Source: Gemmatimonas aurantiaca T-27 (GTDB lineage: Bacteria > Gemmatimonadota > Gemmatimonadetes > Gemmatimonadales > Gemmatimonadaceae). From it: a DNA stretch of 64,000 bases. Positions 8,157-16,412 of the stretch are shown piece by piece; positions within the stretch are counted from its first letter, which is position 1; each line of letters opens with the position of its first letter. The stretch covers positions 558,001 through 622,000 of the forward strand of contig NC_012489.1 in assembly GCF_000010305.1 (NCBI RefSeq), in the 5' to 3' direction. The position numbers and the translations under genes are program-made. The notes beneath the pieces were generated by a model. It had not been told where the DNA came from and made no database searches. It saw only the letters and a program-made list of their open reading frames with translations.

Positions 8157-10346
8157 TCAGTGCGTGGGAGAAGAAACACGACGCACGCGGAGCGAGACGC
8201 TCCACAAGCGCGTGGGGAAGGGGTAGTCCACCAGCATCGCGGCGTCGCGATTGAAGAGATTCTCGACGGTCAGCATGGGCGAGAACGTCCAGCCGCTCCG
8301 GGTCGTCGAGGTGGAAAGCCGCACATCGGTCATGCGGTAGGGCGCGAGCGCATTGAGCGTGGAGCCCGGTGCCACACGGCGGGTGCCGACATGGCGTGTG
8401 ATCACGTCGGCACGTGCTGCACCGGCGGTGATCGACGACTGCAGGGAGGCCGTGACCTGCGGGCGATACACGATCTGACCGGTGAGCACACCACCGGCGT
8501 ACGTCACATCGGTGTGATCGAGTGTGCCCTGAAATTCGAGGTGGGCCGCGGGAATACGCAGCGCACTGCGGGTCTCCCAGCCACGGCGGCGCACATCGTA
8601 GTTGTTCGGGCTCCAGATGAATCGGAAATCGGGGAACCACAGGATCATGCCATCGACGTCGGCGCGAAACGCCGCCGCTTCGGCAACCCATCGCAGTGGA
8701 CCTACCGACACTTCCCGGAGGCTCACACGCGCTTCCATGTCATGTTTCGTGCGCTCAGGACGCAACGACGGATTGGCGCGCACCTGCACACCTTCATGGA
8801 AGAACTGATCGGCGATAGTGGGCGGCGCAAAGCCAGCCCCGTACGACACACTGAGCGCTGCGACACCACGTTCCGCGCGCACCATCACGCGCGGCGATAC
8901 GGCCATATCGGTGAGCAGCGAACTGTGATCCAACCGCAACGCAAAGTCGGACAGTAGTCGCGTGGGTCGTGATGCCCGTCCGAGTGCACGCTCGGCACGC
9001 GCATTGAACCAGGCACCGGCCAGTGTTTGTCCACTCGGCGCATTGGCCGCGAGGTTGTTGCTGGCCAACTCGAGATGCCGTATGTCGATGCCGGCCGATG
9101 TGGTCATGAGAGGCCATGCCGCAGTCGCGGACGACGTGACCGTCAGGCCATTGGCCGTGACCGTGTCGGCAAACGGCTGCCCAAATGGCGGCGTCGGATC
9201 GTTGTATGTGCCACGCTCACGGGTCACATCGGCAGCCGACGCGATCACCCACCGTGAGGGGCTCCACTGTGCGGTGAGTCCGCCACTCAGGCGCGAAAAT
9301 TGTTGACGCCCCGACTGGGAGGGCTGGATGATCGTGCCGGCCATGCCGCGATCGGTGTTGCCGTACGTGCCGCGCACGGTGTACTGCTGCTGCCCGATAT
9401 CCAGACCAGCGCTGCCCACCACCTGGGTGGTGGCGGCATCGGCATTGAGCCGATCGGCACGGCCGCCGCCGCGCACGGCCGGTACGGGATACGAGAAATC
9501 ACCACGCACCGAGCGATGATCCACGCCCAGCGACACGGACCGCGTACCGCTGGCTCGCGGTACAGACGTACCCAAGGTACCAGCCACACCCCATTCGCCG
9601 AGCGCGCCACCGCGCACAAGCGCTGAACGTTCATGTCGCGAACGACGGGTGACGATTTCGATCACGCCCGCCATGGCGCGCGGACCATAGCGGGCCGACT
9701 GTGCGCCCGTGAGCACGGTGACGCGTTCGATGTTCTCGAGCGGAATGGCCGAGAGGTCGGCCGAGCCGGAGATGGCCGAATTGAGCGGCACGCCATCGAG
9801 CAGGATGAGCACCTGGTTCGACGAGGAGCCGCGTATGGACACCCGTGCCGGCTGACCCGGTCCACCAGATCGTGTGACCACCACACCCGGTGTGGTCTGC
9901 AGCAGGTCGCCAAGGTCGCGCTGACCGGATGCTTCTATCGTGGCCCGTGTGAACGTCGTGGCATTTGGCGCGACGGAATCGCGTTGCGCTTCGACTACCA
10001 TGCGCTCCAACACGGGTGCCATGGGGCGCAGTGTGACATCGAGCTGCGTGACGCGTGCGTTCTGCACACTCGCATCGAGCGCGCGTTCGATGAAACCCAG
10101 GGCACGCACACGGACCACATACACCCGTGGCTCGAGACTGCGCACGAGGTAGGTGCCGTCGGCATTGGTACGGGCGCTGGTGCTCACGCCTTCCAGTTCG
10201 ATGCGCGCATCGGCCACCGGGCGTCCGGTGCCTTCTTCGGTGACTCGCCCACGGACTTCACCAGCCACCTGGGCACGCAGTGCCTTCACGGGAGCCAGAG
10301 CGGCGATTGCGACGACGCAGAGTGTCCCAACGAGTCGCTGCCTCAT
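8157..10346 (-). CDS. btuB: TonB-dependent cobalamin/corrinoid outer-membrane receptor (BtuB-like)
   Basis: About 729 residues from ATG 10346, which overlaps the upstream ATPase stop as ATGA; the open frame to 10430 is upstream coding sequence. A signal peptide ending near LRAQ is followed by a carboxypeptidase-regulatory-like beta-sandwich (GEVRGRVTEEGTGRPVADARI). Next come the plug (GDLLQTTPGVVV, GQPARVSIRGSSSNQVLILLDG) and a long beta-barrel ending in an aromatic-rich strand. The extra N-terminal domain is common in Bacteroidota-like receptors and absent from E. coli BtuB. Substrate assignment rests on the riboswitch and on btuCDF and cob neighbours. Confidence 0.88.
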   Translation of the reverse strand: MRQRLVGTLCVVAIAALAPVKALRAQVAGEVRGRVTEEGTGRPVADARIELEGVSTSARTNADGTYLVRSLEPRVYVVRVRALGFIERALDASVQNARVTQLDVTLRPMAPVLERMVVEAQRDSVAPNATTFTRATIEASGQRDLGDLLQTTPGVVVTRSGGPGQPARVSIRGSSSNQVLILLDGVPLNSAISGSADLSAIPLENIERVTVLTGAQSARYGPRAMAGVIEIVTRRSRHERSALVRGGALGEWGVAGTLGTSVPRASGTRSVSLGVDHRSVRGDFSYPVPAVRGGGRADRLNADAATTQVVGSAGLDIGQQQYTVRGTYGNTDRGMAGTIIQPSQSGRQQFSRLSGGLTAQWSPSRWVIASAADVTRERGTYNDPTPPFGQPFADTVTANGLTVTSSATAAWPLMTTSAGIDIRHLELASNNLAANAPSGQTLAGAWFNARAERALGRASRPTRLLSDFALRLDHSSLLTDMAVSPRVMVRAERGVAALSVSYGAGFAPPTIADQFFHEGVQVRANPSLRPERTKHDMEARVSLREVSVGPLRWVAEAAAFRADVDGMILWFPDFRFIWSPNNYDVRRRGWETRSALRIPAAHLEFQGTLDHTDVTYAGGVLTGQIVYRPQVTASLQSSITAGAARADVITRHVGTRRVAPGSTLNALAPYRMTDVRLSTSTTRSGWTFSPMLTVENLFNRDAAMLVDYPFPTRLWSVSLRVRRVSSPTH

Positions 10347-11158
10347 GCCGCACCGCCCAAACTGGCCGAAGCGCCCTGTGGCACGACCTGCGGTGCACCA
10401 TCGCGGTGCCACTCGATATCCACGGGCCATTCGTACACTTCGGCCACACGCTCAGCGGTCAACACCTCGGCCGCCGTGCCTGTGGCAACGATGGCCCCGT
10501 CGCGCAACAGCACCATGCGGTCGGCATAACGCGCGGCGAGGTTCAGATTGTGGGTCACCAGCACCACCGTCACACCATCCTCGCGCAGTCGACGCACCTG
10601 CTCGAACATGGCCATCTCGTGACGGATGTCGAGGTACGTGGTCGGTTCGTCGAGCACGATCACGCGGGTTTCCTGCGCCAGGGCACGCGCCACGCGCACG
10701 CGCTGACGTTCACCGCCGGAGAGCGTAGGTACCCAACGCGTCGCAAATTGCTGCACGTCACATTGCTGCATGGCGCGATCGATGGCCTGCACGTCTTCCT
10801 CACGCTCACGCTGCCACGCACCGAGATGGGCATACCGACCCATGGCCACCGTGTCACGCACCGTGAAGAGCGGTTCCACTTCTCCTTGCGGCACCACGCC
10901 GATCTCCCGGGCGAGCCGCTGCCGCGGCCATGCGCGCATCTCTTCACCACGGAAACGCACCTGGCCCTGCCCGGGACGCTCCACGCCCAGCAGCAACTGC
11001 ATCAGCGTGCTCTTGCCGGCGCCGTTGGGGCCGATGATCACGGTGAGCAACCCGCTGTCGATGGTCAGCGTGATGTCGCGCAGCGTGGGCTGCGTCGCAC
11101 CATGGTGGCGGAAGTGCACGTCGGTGAGCACCCACTCGGGGGCGGAGGCTGCGCGCAT
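10343..11158 (-). CDS. btuD: cobalamin ABC importer, ATP-binding subunit
   Basis: About 271 residues from ATG 11158 (TGATG overlap with the permease stop). A longer open frame exists but lies inside the permease gene. Walker A is GPNGAGKST, the Q-loop is VVPQGEVEP, the signature is LSGGERQRVRVARAL, Walker B is VIVLDEPTTYLD, and the H-loop is VLVTHN. It belongs to the FecE/BtuD family that powers import of metal chelates and B12. The partners are the permease and binding protein immediately upstream and the receptor downstream, all in one overlapping operon. Confidence 0.93.
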   Translation of the reverse strand: MRAASAPEWVLTDVHFRHHGATQPTLRDITLTIDSGLLTVIIGPNGAGKSTLMQLLLGVERPGQGQVRFRGEEMRAWPRQRLAREIGVVPQGEVEPLFTVRDTVAMGRYAHLGAWQREREEDVQAIDRAMQQCDVQQFATRWVPTLSGGERQRVRVARALAQETRVIVLDEPTTYLDIRHEMAMFEQVRRLREDGVTVVLVTHNLNLAARYADRMVLLRDGAIVATGTAAEVLTAERVAEVYEWPVDIEWHRDGAPQVVPQGASASLGGAA

Positions 11159-12165
11159 CACAGCACACGCTGGCTCGAGGGACGCCGCAACAACCACACA
11201 AAACACGGCACACCCACCAGCGCCGTCACCACGCCAATCGGTAACTCGTTGGCTCCAGCCACCGTGCGCGCGGCTGTGTCGGCCGCGACGAGAAACACGG
11301 CACCTGCCAATGCCGCCGTGGGCAGCAGACCTTGATTGTCGCCACCCCACAACAAACGCAAGGCATGCGGTACCACGAGGCCGACAAAGCCGATCGTGCC
11401 GCTCATCGCGACCGATACTGCCGTGAGCAGTGTGGCGGTGGCAAACGCGATCCACTTCACGCGCTCCACTTCTGCGCCCAGATAGGCCGCCGTGGACTCA
11501 CCGATTGCGAGCAAGTTGAGTGAGCGGGCCAACCACAGCAGCACCAGAAACGCCGGGAACACGGTCACCGCCAGCACCGACACCGAGCGCCATGACGCAC
11601 CCGAATGACTGCCCATCATCCAATAGATAGCGGTGCGCACCGACTGATCATCGGCGAACGTCAGCACCAACCAGATGCAGGCCACCAGAAACGATCCCAC
11701 CACCACGCCCGCCAGCAACAGCACGCGCGTATCGAGACGCTGGCCAACGGAGTACGCGATGCGAAACACCAGGAACATCGCCAGCAGCGCGCCCACAAAC
11801 GCCGCCGTGGGCAGCGCCCAGATGTAGCGCAGCGAATAGCCGCCCACGACACTGAGCACGGCGCCAAACGCGGCGCCACTCGACACACCCAGCACATACG
11901 GCTCGGCCAGTGGATTGCGTAGCAGCGCCTGATAGGTCGTACCACTCAACGCCAGTGCCGCACCCACCAAGGCGGCCTGAAACGCCCGCGGCAAGCGCAG
12001 CTCGTGCAGGATGTTCACGTACGTCGGGTCCCCTTCGCCCAACACGGCCTGAATCACCTGCGCGCTCGTGAGCTGGACGGCGCCGAGACGCAGGGCCAGC
12101 AGAAGCGTGAAGGCCAGCAGGGCCGCCAGCAGCGGAATGCGCCAGGCGAGGGAAGACAACCGCAT
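11158..12165 (-). CDS. btuC: cobalamin ABC importer, FecCD-family permease
   Basis: 335 residues with about nine to ten hydrophobic helices typical of the FecCD/BtuC family. Conserved segments include LRLPRAFQAALVGAALALSGTTYQALLRNPLAEPYVLG near the N-terminus and SGTIGFVGLVVPHALR toward the C-terminus, the region that contacts the ATPase. It forms the inner-membrane channel for B12. The start ATG at 12165 overlaps the binding-protein stop as TGATG, and its stop overlaps the btuD start in the same way, so stoichiometric expression is likely. Confidence 0.93.
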   Translation of the reverse strand: MRLSSLAWRIPLLAALLAFTLLLALRLGAVQLTSAQVIQAVLGEGDPTYVNILHELRLPRAFQAALVGAALALSGTTYQALLRNPLAEPYVLGVSSGAAFGAVLSVVGGYSLRYIWALPTAAFVGALLAMFLVFRIAYSVGQRLDTRVLLLAGVVVGSFLVACIWLVLTFADDQSVRTAIYWMMGSHSGASWRSVSVLAVTVFPAFLVLLWLARSLNLLAIGESTAAYLGAEVERVKWIAFATATLLTAVSVAMSGTIGFVGLVVPHALRLLWGGDNQGLLPTAALAGAVFLVAADTAARTVAGANELPIGVVTALVGVPCFVWLLRRPSSQRVL

Positions 12166-13262
12166 CAGTTCTTCACCGCCGAATCACGCGATGGCGCTCG
12201 GTCGGGAATGGAATCCGGTTCCGCCACCGGCGACGGGAATTGCGGATGCATCGCACTGCGCAGCACTTCGGCCGCGAGCCCGATGTTGGGGCTCGGACGG
12301 CTGAGCAGGTCGGCCGGTACGGCCACTACACGTCCTTCGCGGATGGCCCGCAGGTTGCGCCACCCCTGCATGACCTTGAGGCGCGAAAGGGCCTGGGCCT
12401 TGAACTCCCCTACCGGCACCACCACCACATCCGGGTCGCGACGCACGATTTCTTCCATCGTGACGTTCGGCCAGTTCGTGGCGGCGTCGTCGAAAATCGA
12501 ACGGCCGCCGGCGAGCGTGATCAGTTGCCCGATGAAGGTCTTTGGTCCTGCGGTCATCGGTGGATCGTTGAACACGACGTACATGACCGTCGGCACCTTG
12601 AGCGTCTGCACAGAACTGCGCACGGCTTCGAGTTGTGCACGCAGTGCGGTGGACACACGCTGCGCATCAGGGGTGTGACCAGTCAGCGCGCCGAGATTGG
12701 CGAGGCCGCGGAACACATCGGTGGTGTCCTGCGTGCGCAGCATGAAGATCGGGATGCCCAGCGCGGTGAGCCGCTCGCGGAATTGCTGGCGTTTGTCGGA
12801 TTCCCACGACACCACCAGCTCCGGCTTGAGCGAAACGATCATCTCGATGCTCGGATCGACACTGCCGCCAACCAGTGGCAGGTGCTGCACCTCCGGCGCC
12901 ACGTCGTAGCGCGTGCGCGCGATCAACTGTTCCGCGGCACCGAGCGCCAGTAGCGTTTCGGTGGCACTGGGAATGAGCGAAACCACCCGACGGGCCGGTT
13001 GTGCCAGCGTGACGGTACGGCCCGCATCATCGATCACCGTGACCGGTGCGGTGCTCGCGGCGGAGATCGCCGTTGAATCAGCAGCCGCGGCCGCGGCCTG
13101 TTGCGCGGTCTTGTCGCAGGCGACCAGCACGCATGCCGCACAGCCCATGGCCATAATGCCACGCCAGGTTGCACGAACGCGCAGAGATGTGTCGGAGCGC
13201 CTGCCTGAAAACACAAAACCCGTCCAGTCTCGGTGATCGAGAGGGACGGGGGCGGCAGACAT
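12165..13262 (-). CDS. btuF: cobalamin ABC importer, substrate-binding lipoprotein
   Basis: A type III periplasmic binding protein of the BtuF/FepB family: RRVVSLIPSATETLLALGA near the start of the mature domain and a later helical backbone region. The lipobox LVAC suggests a lipoprotein. The start is uncertain. ATG 13262 gives 365 residues with a long N-terminus; GTG 13214 would place a basic segment before the hydrophobic stretch and make a more normal signal; ATG 13154 leaves a very short one. It is the first gene after the cobalamin riboswitch and delivers B12 or cobinamide to the permease. Confidence 0.88.
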   Translation of the reverse strand: MSAAPVPLDHRDWTGFVFSGRRSDTSLRVRATWRGIMAMGCAACVLVACDKTAQQAAAAAADSTAISAASTAPVTVIDDAGRTVTLAQPARRVVSLIPSATETLLALGAAEQLIARTRYDVAPEVQHLPLVGGSVDPSIEMIVSLKPELVVSWESDKRQQFRERLTALGIPIFMLRTQDTTDVFRGLANLGALTGHTPDAQRVSTALRAQLEAVRSSVQTLKVPTVMYVVFNDPPMTAGPKTFIGQLITLAGGRSIFDDAATNWPNVTMEEIVRRDPDVVVVPVGEFKAQALSRLKVMQGWRNLRAIREGRVVAVPADLLSRPSPNIGLAAEVLRSAMHPQFPSPVAEPDSIPDRAPSRDSAVKN

Positions 13263-13334
13263 CTATCGACGCACAATAAGGTGCATCAGACCGACGCGGA
13301 CGGCCCCGCAGTCCTCCCTCGAGGATTTGCAGCG

Positions 13335-13512
13335 GGAACGAACGGCCGGTTTCCTGGCTCGAGGCGGTCGGCTTCTCCCTTCCCGGTGCATGCACCAGTG
13401 GGTGTTGCGCAGAAGTCGCTGCTAGCTGTCGTGTCCAAAGACACGGCAGAGCCTCATACAGTGGCGGGGCCGCGCCGGCATTGCACCGGCTTCCAACAAA
13501 GGCCCGTTCGTG
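13335..13512 (-). promoter_or_regulatory. cobalamin (AdoCbl-type) riboswitch
   Basis: Read on the minus strand, the region opens with GGAAGCCGGTGCAATGCCGG. It then has the B12 box GCCACTG (revcomp at 13459-13465), and later AGCCAGGAAACC (revcomp at 13348-13359) with flanking pairing segments. Order and spacing match the conserved core of cobalamin riboswitches. It lies about 70 bases before the longest btuF start and points toward the minus-strand uptake/salvage genes. By family knowledge B12 binding turns expression down. The expression platform would lie in 13263-13334; no obvious T-tract terminator is seen there, so translational control is more likely. Confidence 0.93.
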
Positions 13513-13618
13513 ACGATCGATTGTGAACTACTGAGATGTGCACGTTAGCGGCATCCCGATTCGGAACGCAAGCCCGTGGCATCTTGCGCGGTGGGTGACC
13601 ACCGAAGATGCTGCGGGC

Positions 13619-15247
13619 ATGACGGGAACACACGCGGCCAGGACGCAGGACATGCGGCAGGACACACATCACGAAGATGCTCACGGCAATGGACGTGAGT
13701 CTGCGGCGCCACTTGGCCTCGTGCTCATGGTGCAGGGCACTTCGTCCCACGCCGGCAAGACCACGGTGGTTGCGGCGCTGTGCCGGTGGTTCGCCAATGC
13801 CGGCTATCGGGTGGCGCCATACAAGGCGCAGAACATGTCGAACAACGCCGCGGTGACAGCCGATGGTCGCGAGGTGGGTCGCGCACAGGCCATGCAGGCG
13901 GTTGCCGCGCGTGTACCCGTGACGGTCGACATGAATCCGGTGCTGCTCAAGCCACAGAGCGATCGCACGTCCCAGGTGGTGGTACTGGGCGAACCATGGA
14001 TCACGGCGGATGCCGTGGACTACTATGGCCGCAAGCAACACTTGTGGCCCATTGTCACGGACGCCCTCGATCGACTGCGCGCCGCGTTCGATGTGGTGGT
14101 GATCGAAGGTGCCGGAAGTCCCGCCGAGATCAACCTGGCGCAGTACGATATCGTGAACATGCGGGTGGCCCGTCATGCCAATGCGCCGGTGCTGTTGGTG
14201 GGTGACATCGAACGTGGCGGCGTGTTTGCCTCGTTGTACGGCACACATGCGTTGCTGCAACCCGAAGAACGCGCGCTGATCAAGGCGTTCGTGATCAACA
14301 AATTCCGTGGCGATCCTTCACTGCTCGACCCGGGATTTGCGATGCTGGAAGAGCGCACGGGGGTGCCCACGATCGGTGTGCTGCCGTGGCTCGATCTCCG
14401 CGATATTCCCGAGGAAGACGCCCTCGAATGGCGCTCGGCGACCGATCATGGAAACCCCGATGCCCCGCCGGCGGTGCTCGATATCGCCGTCATGCGCCTG
14501 CCGCGCGTGGCGAATCTCGATGAGTTTCAGCCGCTCATCAACGAGCCCGGGGTGCGTGTGCGATTTGTGGGTGATGCCGATTCCTTCGGTGCACCCGACC
14601 TGGTCATTGTGCCCGGTACCAAGTCCACGCTCGGGGATCTCGCCTGGTTGCGCGAGCGATCACTCGATGCCTGCATCCTGGCACATCGGGCGGAAGGTGG
14701 TGCGGTGCTCGGGATCTGCGGTGGTTTGCAGATGTTGGGGGAGCGCATCGTGGACGAACACGGCGTGGAACAGGTGGGTGAAGCCGAGGGTCTCGGACTC
14801 TTGCCACTTGTGACCCACTTCGAAGCGCGAAAGATCACCCGCCGTGTGAAGGCGCAGGTGATCGGAGCGCAGACACTGTTCGGTGCTGATCTGCGTGCGG
14901 CCGCGCCCTTCGACGCCTATGAAATTCACATGGGGCGCAGCACCTCCACAGAGCGTGGGCAGGCACCGTTGTTTGCGCTGGAGAGTGCACAGGGCCGCTC
15001 CCACGACGGATCATGTTCCAGCGATGGCTTGGTGGTGGGGACCTACCTGCACGGCGCGCTCGAGCATGCGCCGTTGCGTCGCGCGATGCTCACCCAGCTC
15101 GCTGCGCGAAAGGGGGTCGAGTTGCCGGCATCCGGCGCCGCCACATCGGTCGACGATGCCCTCGATCGTCTGGCCACGGTGGTGTGCAGCAATCTCGATA
15201 TGGATGCGGTGTTCGACATGATGGGTCTGCGCGGCACGACAACATGA
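13619..15247 (+). CDS. cobQ: adenosylcobyric acid synthase (glutamine-hydrolysing)
   Basis: CobQ/CbiP, about 542 residues. The N-terminal synthetase domain has the P-loop-like GTSSHAGKTT, APYKAQNMSNNA and the VVIEGAGSPAEINL motif. The C-terminal class I glutaminase domain has LGICGGLQMLG (Cys nucleophile) and a GTYLHG histidine. It amidates side chains b, d, e and g of adenosylcobyrinic acid a,c-diamide. Start choice is weak: the frame opens at GTG 13538, with ATGs at 13619 and 13652, and the last has an AGGA-like site upstream. The gene diverges from the riboswitch-controlled operon and is coupled to cobU (ATGA). Confidence 0.93.
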   Translation: MTGTHAARTQDMRQDTHHEDAHGNGRESAAPLGLVLMVQGTSSHAGKTTVVAALCRWFANAGYRVAPYKAQNMSNNAAVTADGREVGRAQAMQAVAARVPVTVDMNPVLLKPQSDRTSQVVVLGEPWITADAVDYYGRKQHLWPIVTDALDRLRAAFDVVVIEGAGSPAEINLAQYDIVNMRVARHANAPVLLVGDIERGGVFASLYGTHALLQPEERALIKAFVINKFRGDPSLLDPGFAMLEERTGVPTIGVLPWLDLRDIPEEDALEWRSATDHGNPDAPPAVLDIAVMRLPRVANLDEFQPLINEPGVRVRFVGDADSFGAPDLVIVPGTKSTLGDLAWLRERSLDACILAHRAEGGAVLGICGGLQMLGERIVDEHGVEQVGEAEGLGLLPLVTHFEARKITRRVKAQVIGAQTLFGADLRAAAPFDAYEIHMGRSTSTERGQAPLFALESAQGRSHDGSCSSDGLVVGTYLHGALEHAPLRRAMLTQLAARKGVELPASGAATSVDDALDRLATVVCSNLDMDAVFDMMGLRGTTT

Positions 15248-15846
15248 GTGCCGACACCACCAACATGAGTGGCGGGTCGGTGCGCCTGCTGCTCGGCGGC
15301 GTACGGGCCGGCAAGAGTGGACGAGCCGTGGCGCTGGCCGAAGCGCAGAGCGATGCGGCGCTGTTTTTTGTGGCCACTGCGCAGGCGTTCGACGATGAGA
15401 TGCAACAGCGCATCGCCAATCACCAGGCCGAGCGTAGTGCCCGGTGGCGCACGATCGAAGCGCCCGTGTCGATCGTGCCGGCCATCGATGAGGCGTTGTC
15501 CGCGCCGCATCTGTTTGCCCGGCGCGTCGTGGTCATCGACTGTCTCACGCTGTGGGTCAGCAATCTGCTGCTCGCACGGGCCGACGACGAACTGCGTGAC
15601 GCCGAGCCGTACGTGGCTCGCGAGGTTGCAGCATTGGTGACCTGCATGCAGCACCACGCCGATGTGCAGTGGGTCGTAGTGAGCAATGAGGTGGGGCTGG
15701 GCATTGTGCCGCACACACTGTTGGGACGTGCCTATCGTGACGCACTTGGACGTGCGAATCAGCTCGTGGCGGCCGCTGCCGGCACCGTGGAGTTGATGGT
15801 GGCCGGCATCGTTCTGCCGCTCAAAGGTCCATCAGAGCGGCACTGA
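15244..15846 (+). CDS. cobU: adenosylcobinamide kinase / adenosylcobinamide-phosphate guanylyltransferase
   Basis: 200 residues from ATG 15244, overlapping the cobQ stop by 4 bases. The P-loop is LLLGGVRAGKS. The RIANHQAER segment holds the conserved guanylylated His of CobU/CobP. VIDCLTLWVSNLL and VVVSNEVGLGIVP are family motifs. It phosphorylates adenosylcobinamide and transfers GMP from GTP, giving the adenosylcobinamide-GDP used by CobS. The alternative ATG at 15265 shortens it by seven residues. Together with cobQ it forms a two-gene plus-strand unit completing the salvage route. Confidence 0.94.
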   Translation: MSADTTNMSGGSVRLLLGGVRAGKSGRAVALAEAQSDAALFFVATAQAFDDEMQQRIANHQAERSARWRTIEAPVSIVPAIDEALSAPHLFARRVVVIDCLTLWVSNLLLARADDELRDAEPYVAREVAALVTCMQHHADVQWVVVSNEVGLGIVPHTLLGRAYRDALGRANQLVAAAAGTVELMVAGIVLPLKGPSERH

Positions 15847-15859
15847 ATCGCGTCACTGG

Positions 15860-15898
15860 GGGCGCTTTGCCAGGGCGCTTTGCCAGGGCGCTTTGCCA
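15860..15898. repeat. three perfect tandem copies of a 13-bp repeat
   Basis: The 13-base unit GGGCGCTTTGCCA occurs three times head-to-tail (15860-15872, 15873-15885, 15886-15898). It fills the gap between the convergent cobU stop (15846) and the end of the CoA-binding protein gene (15910). No function is evident; slippage expansion of a single sequence is the simplest origin. Confidence 0.9.
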
Positions 15899-15909
15899 TG
15901 GCGCCGCGC

Positions 15910-16398
15910 TTAGCGCTTGGCCCGCTCGAGCTCGATGTATGTGCAGCGGTCCTGCACCACCAGCATGCCTGCCCGCGCGAAACGCTCGGCCGCTTCGGCG
16001 TTCCGAATGCCGAGTTGCATCCAGACCACCGATGGCTCGGCGGCGAGGATTTCCTCGACGTGCCCGGGAATGTCCTCTGATTTCCGGAAGAGCTGTACCA
16101 TATCGGCGGCCGGATCGACGGTGGCCAGAGAGCGGTGCACGGGCACGCCCAGGATCTCTGTCACCTCCGGGTAGTACACGGGCACGGGGACGATGTCGAA
16201 GCCTTTCTGCTGCATGTAGGCGGGCACCGTATGGGCGGGGCCCCCGACTTCACGGGGTTTGATCCCGATCACCGCCACACGTTTGACCTGTTGCAGGATG
16301 TGGTCGATCTGTTCCGGCGTGTCGAGCAACCGTGCTCGCCAGTCATCCGGCCCCGGGGTTACCTTCGAAGGCATATCGTTCCGATCCAGCGTCTCCAT
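15910..16398 (-). CDS. CoA-binding domain protein (YccU-like)
   Basis: 162 residues, with an internal ATG at 16374 giving 154. It is a Rossmann-like CoA-binding fold: VKRVAVIGIKPREVGGPAHTV near residue 40, then VPVPVYYPEVTEILGVPVHRSL and VVWMQLGIRNAEAAERFARAG. This is the short single-domain family related to the CoA-binding part of succinyl-CoA synthetase. No catalytic partner domain is present, so a CoA-sensing or protein-modification role is possible but unproven. It diverges from the lysine dehydrogenase gene with only 14 bases between starts. Confidence 0.85.
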   Translation of the reverse strand: METLDRNDMPSKVTPGPDDWRARLLDTPEQIDHILQQVKRVAVIGIKPREVGGPAHTVPAYMQQKGFDIVPVPVYYPEVTEILGVPVHRSLATVDPAADMVQLFRKSEDIPGHVEEILAAEPSVVWMQLGIRNAEAAERFARAGMLVVQDRCTYIELERAKR

Positions 16399-16412
16399 AC
16401 CGGAGTTCCTCG

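Noticed and set aside
13538-13618. Extended N-terminus of CobQ from GTG 13538
   Set aside because: Possible but not supported by family length or a ribosome-binding site; it would begin in the riboswitch-promoter region.
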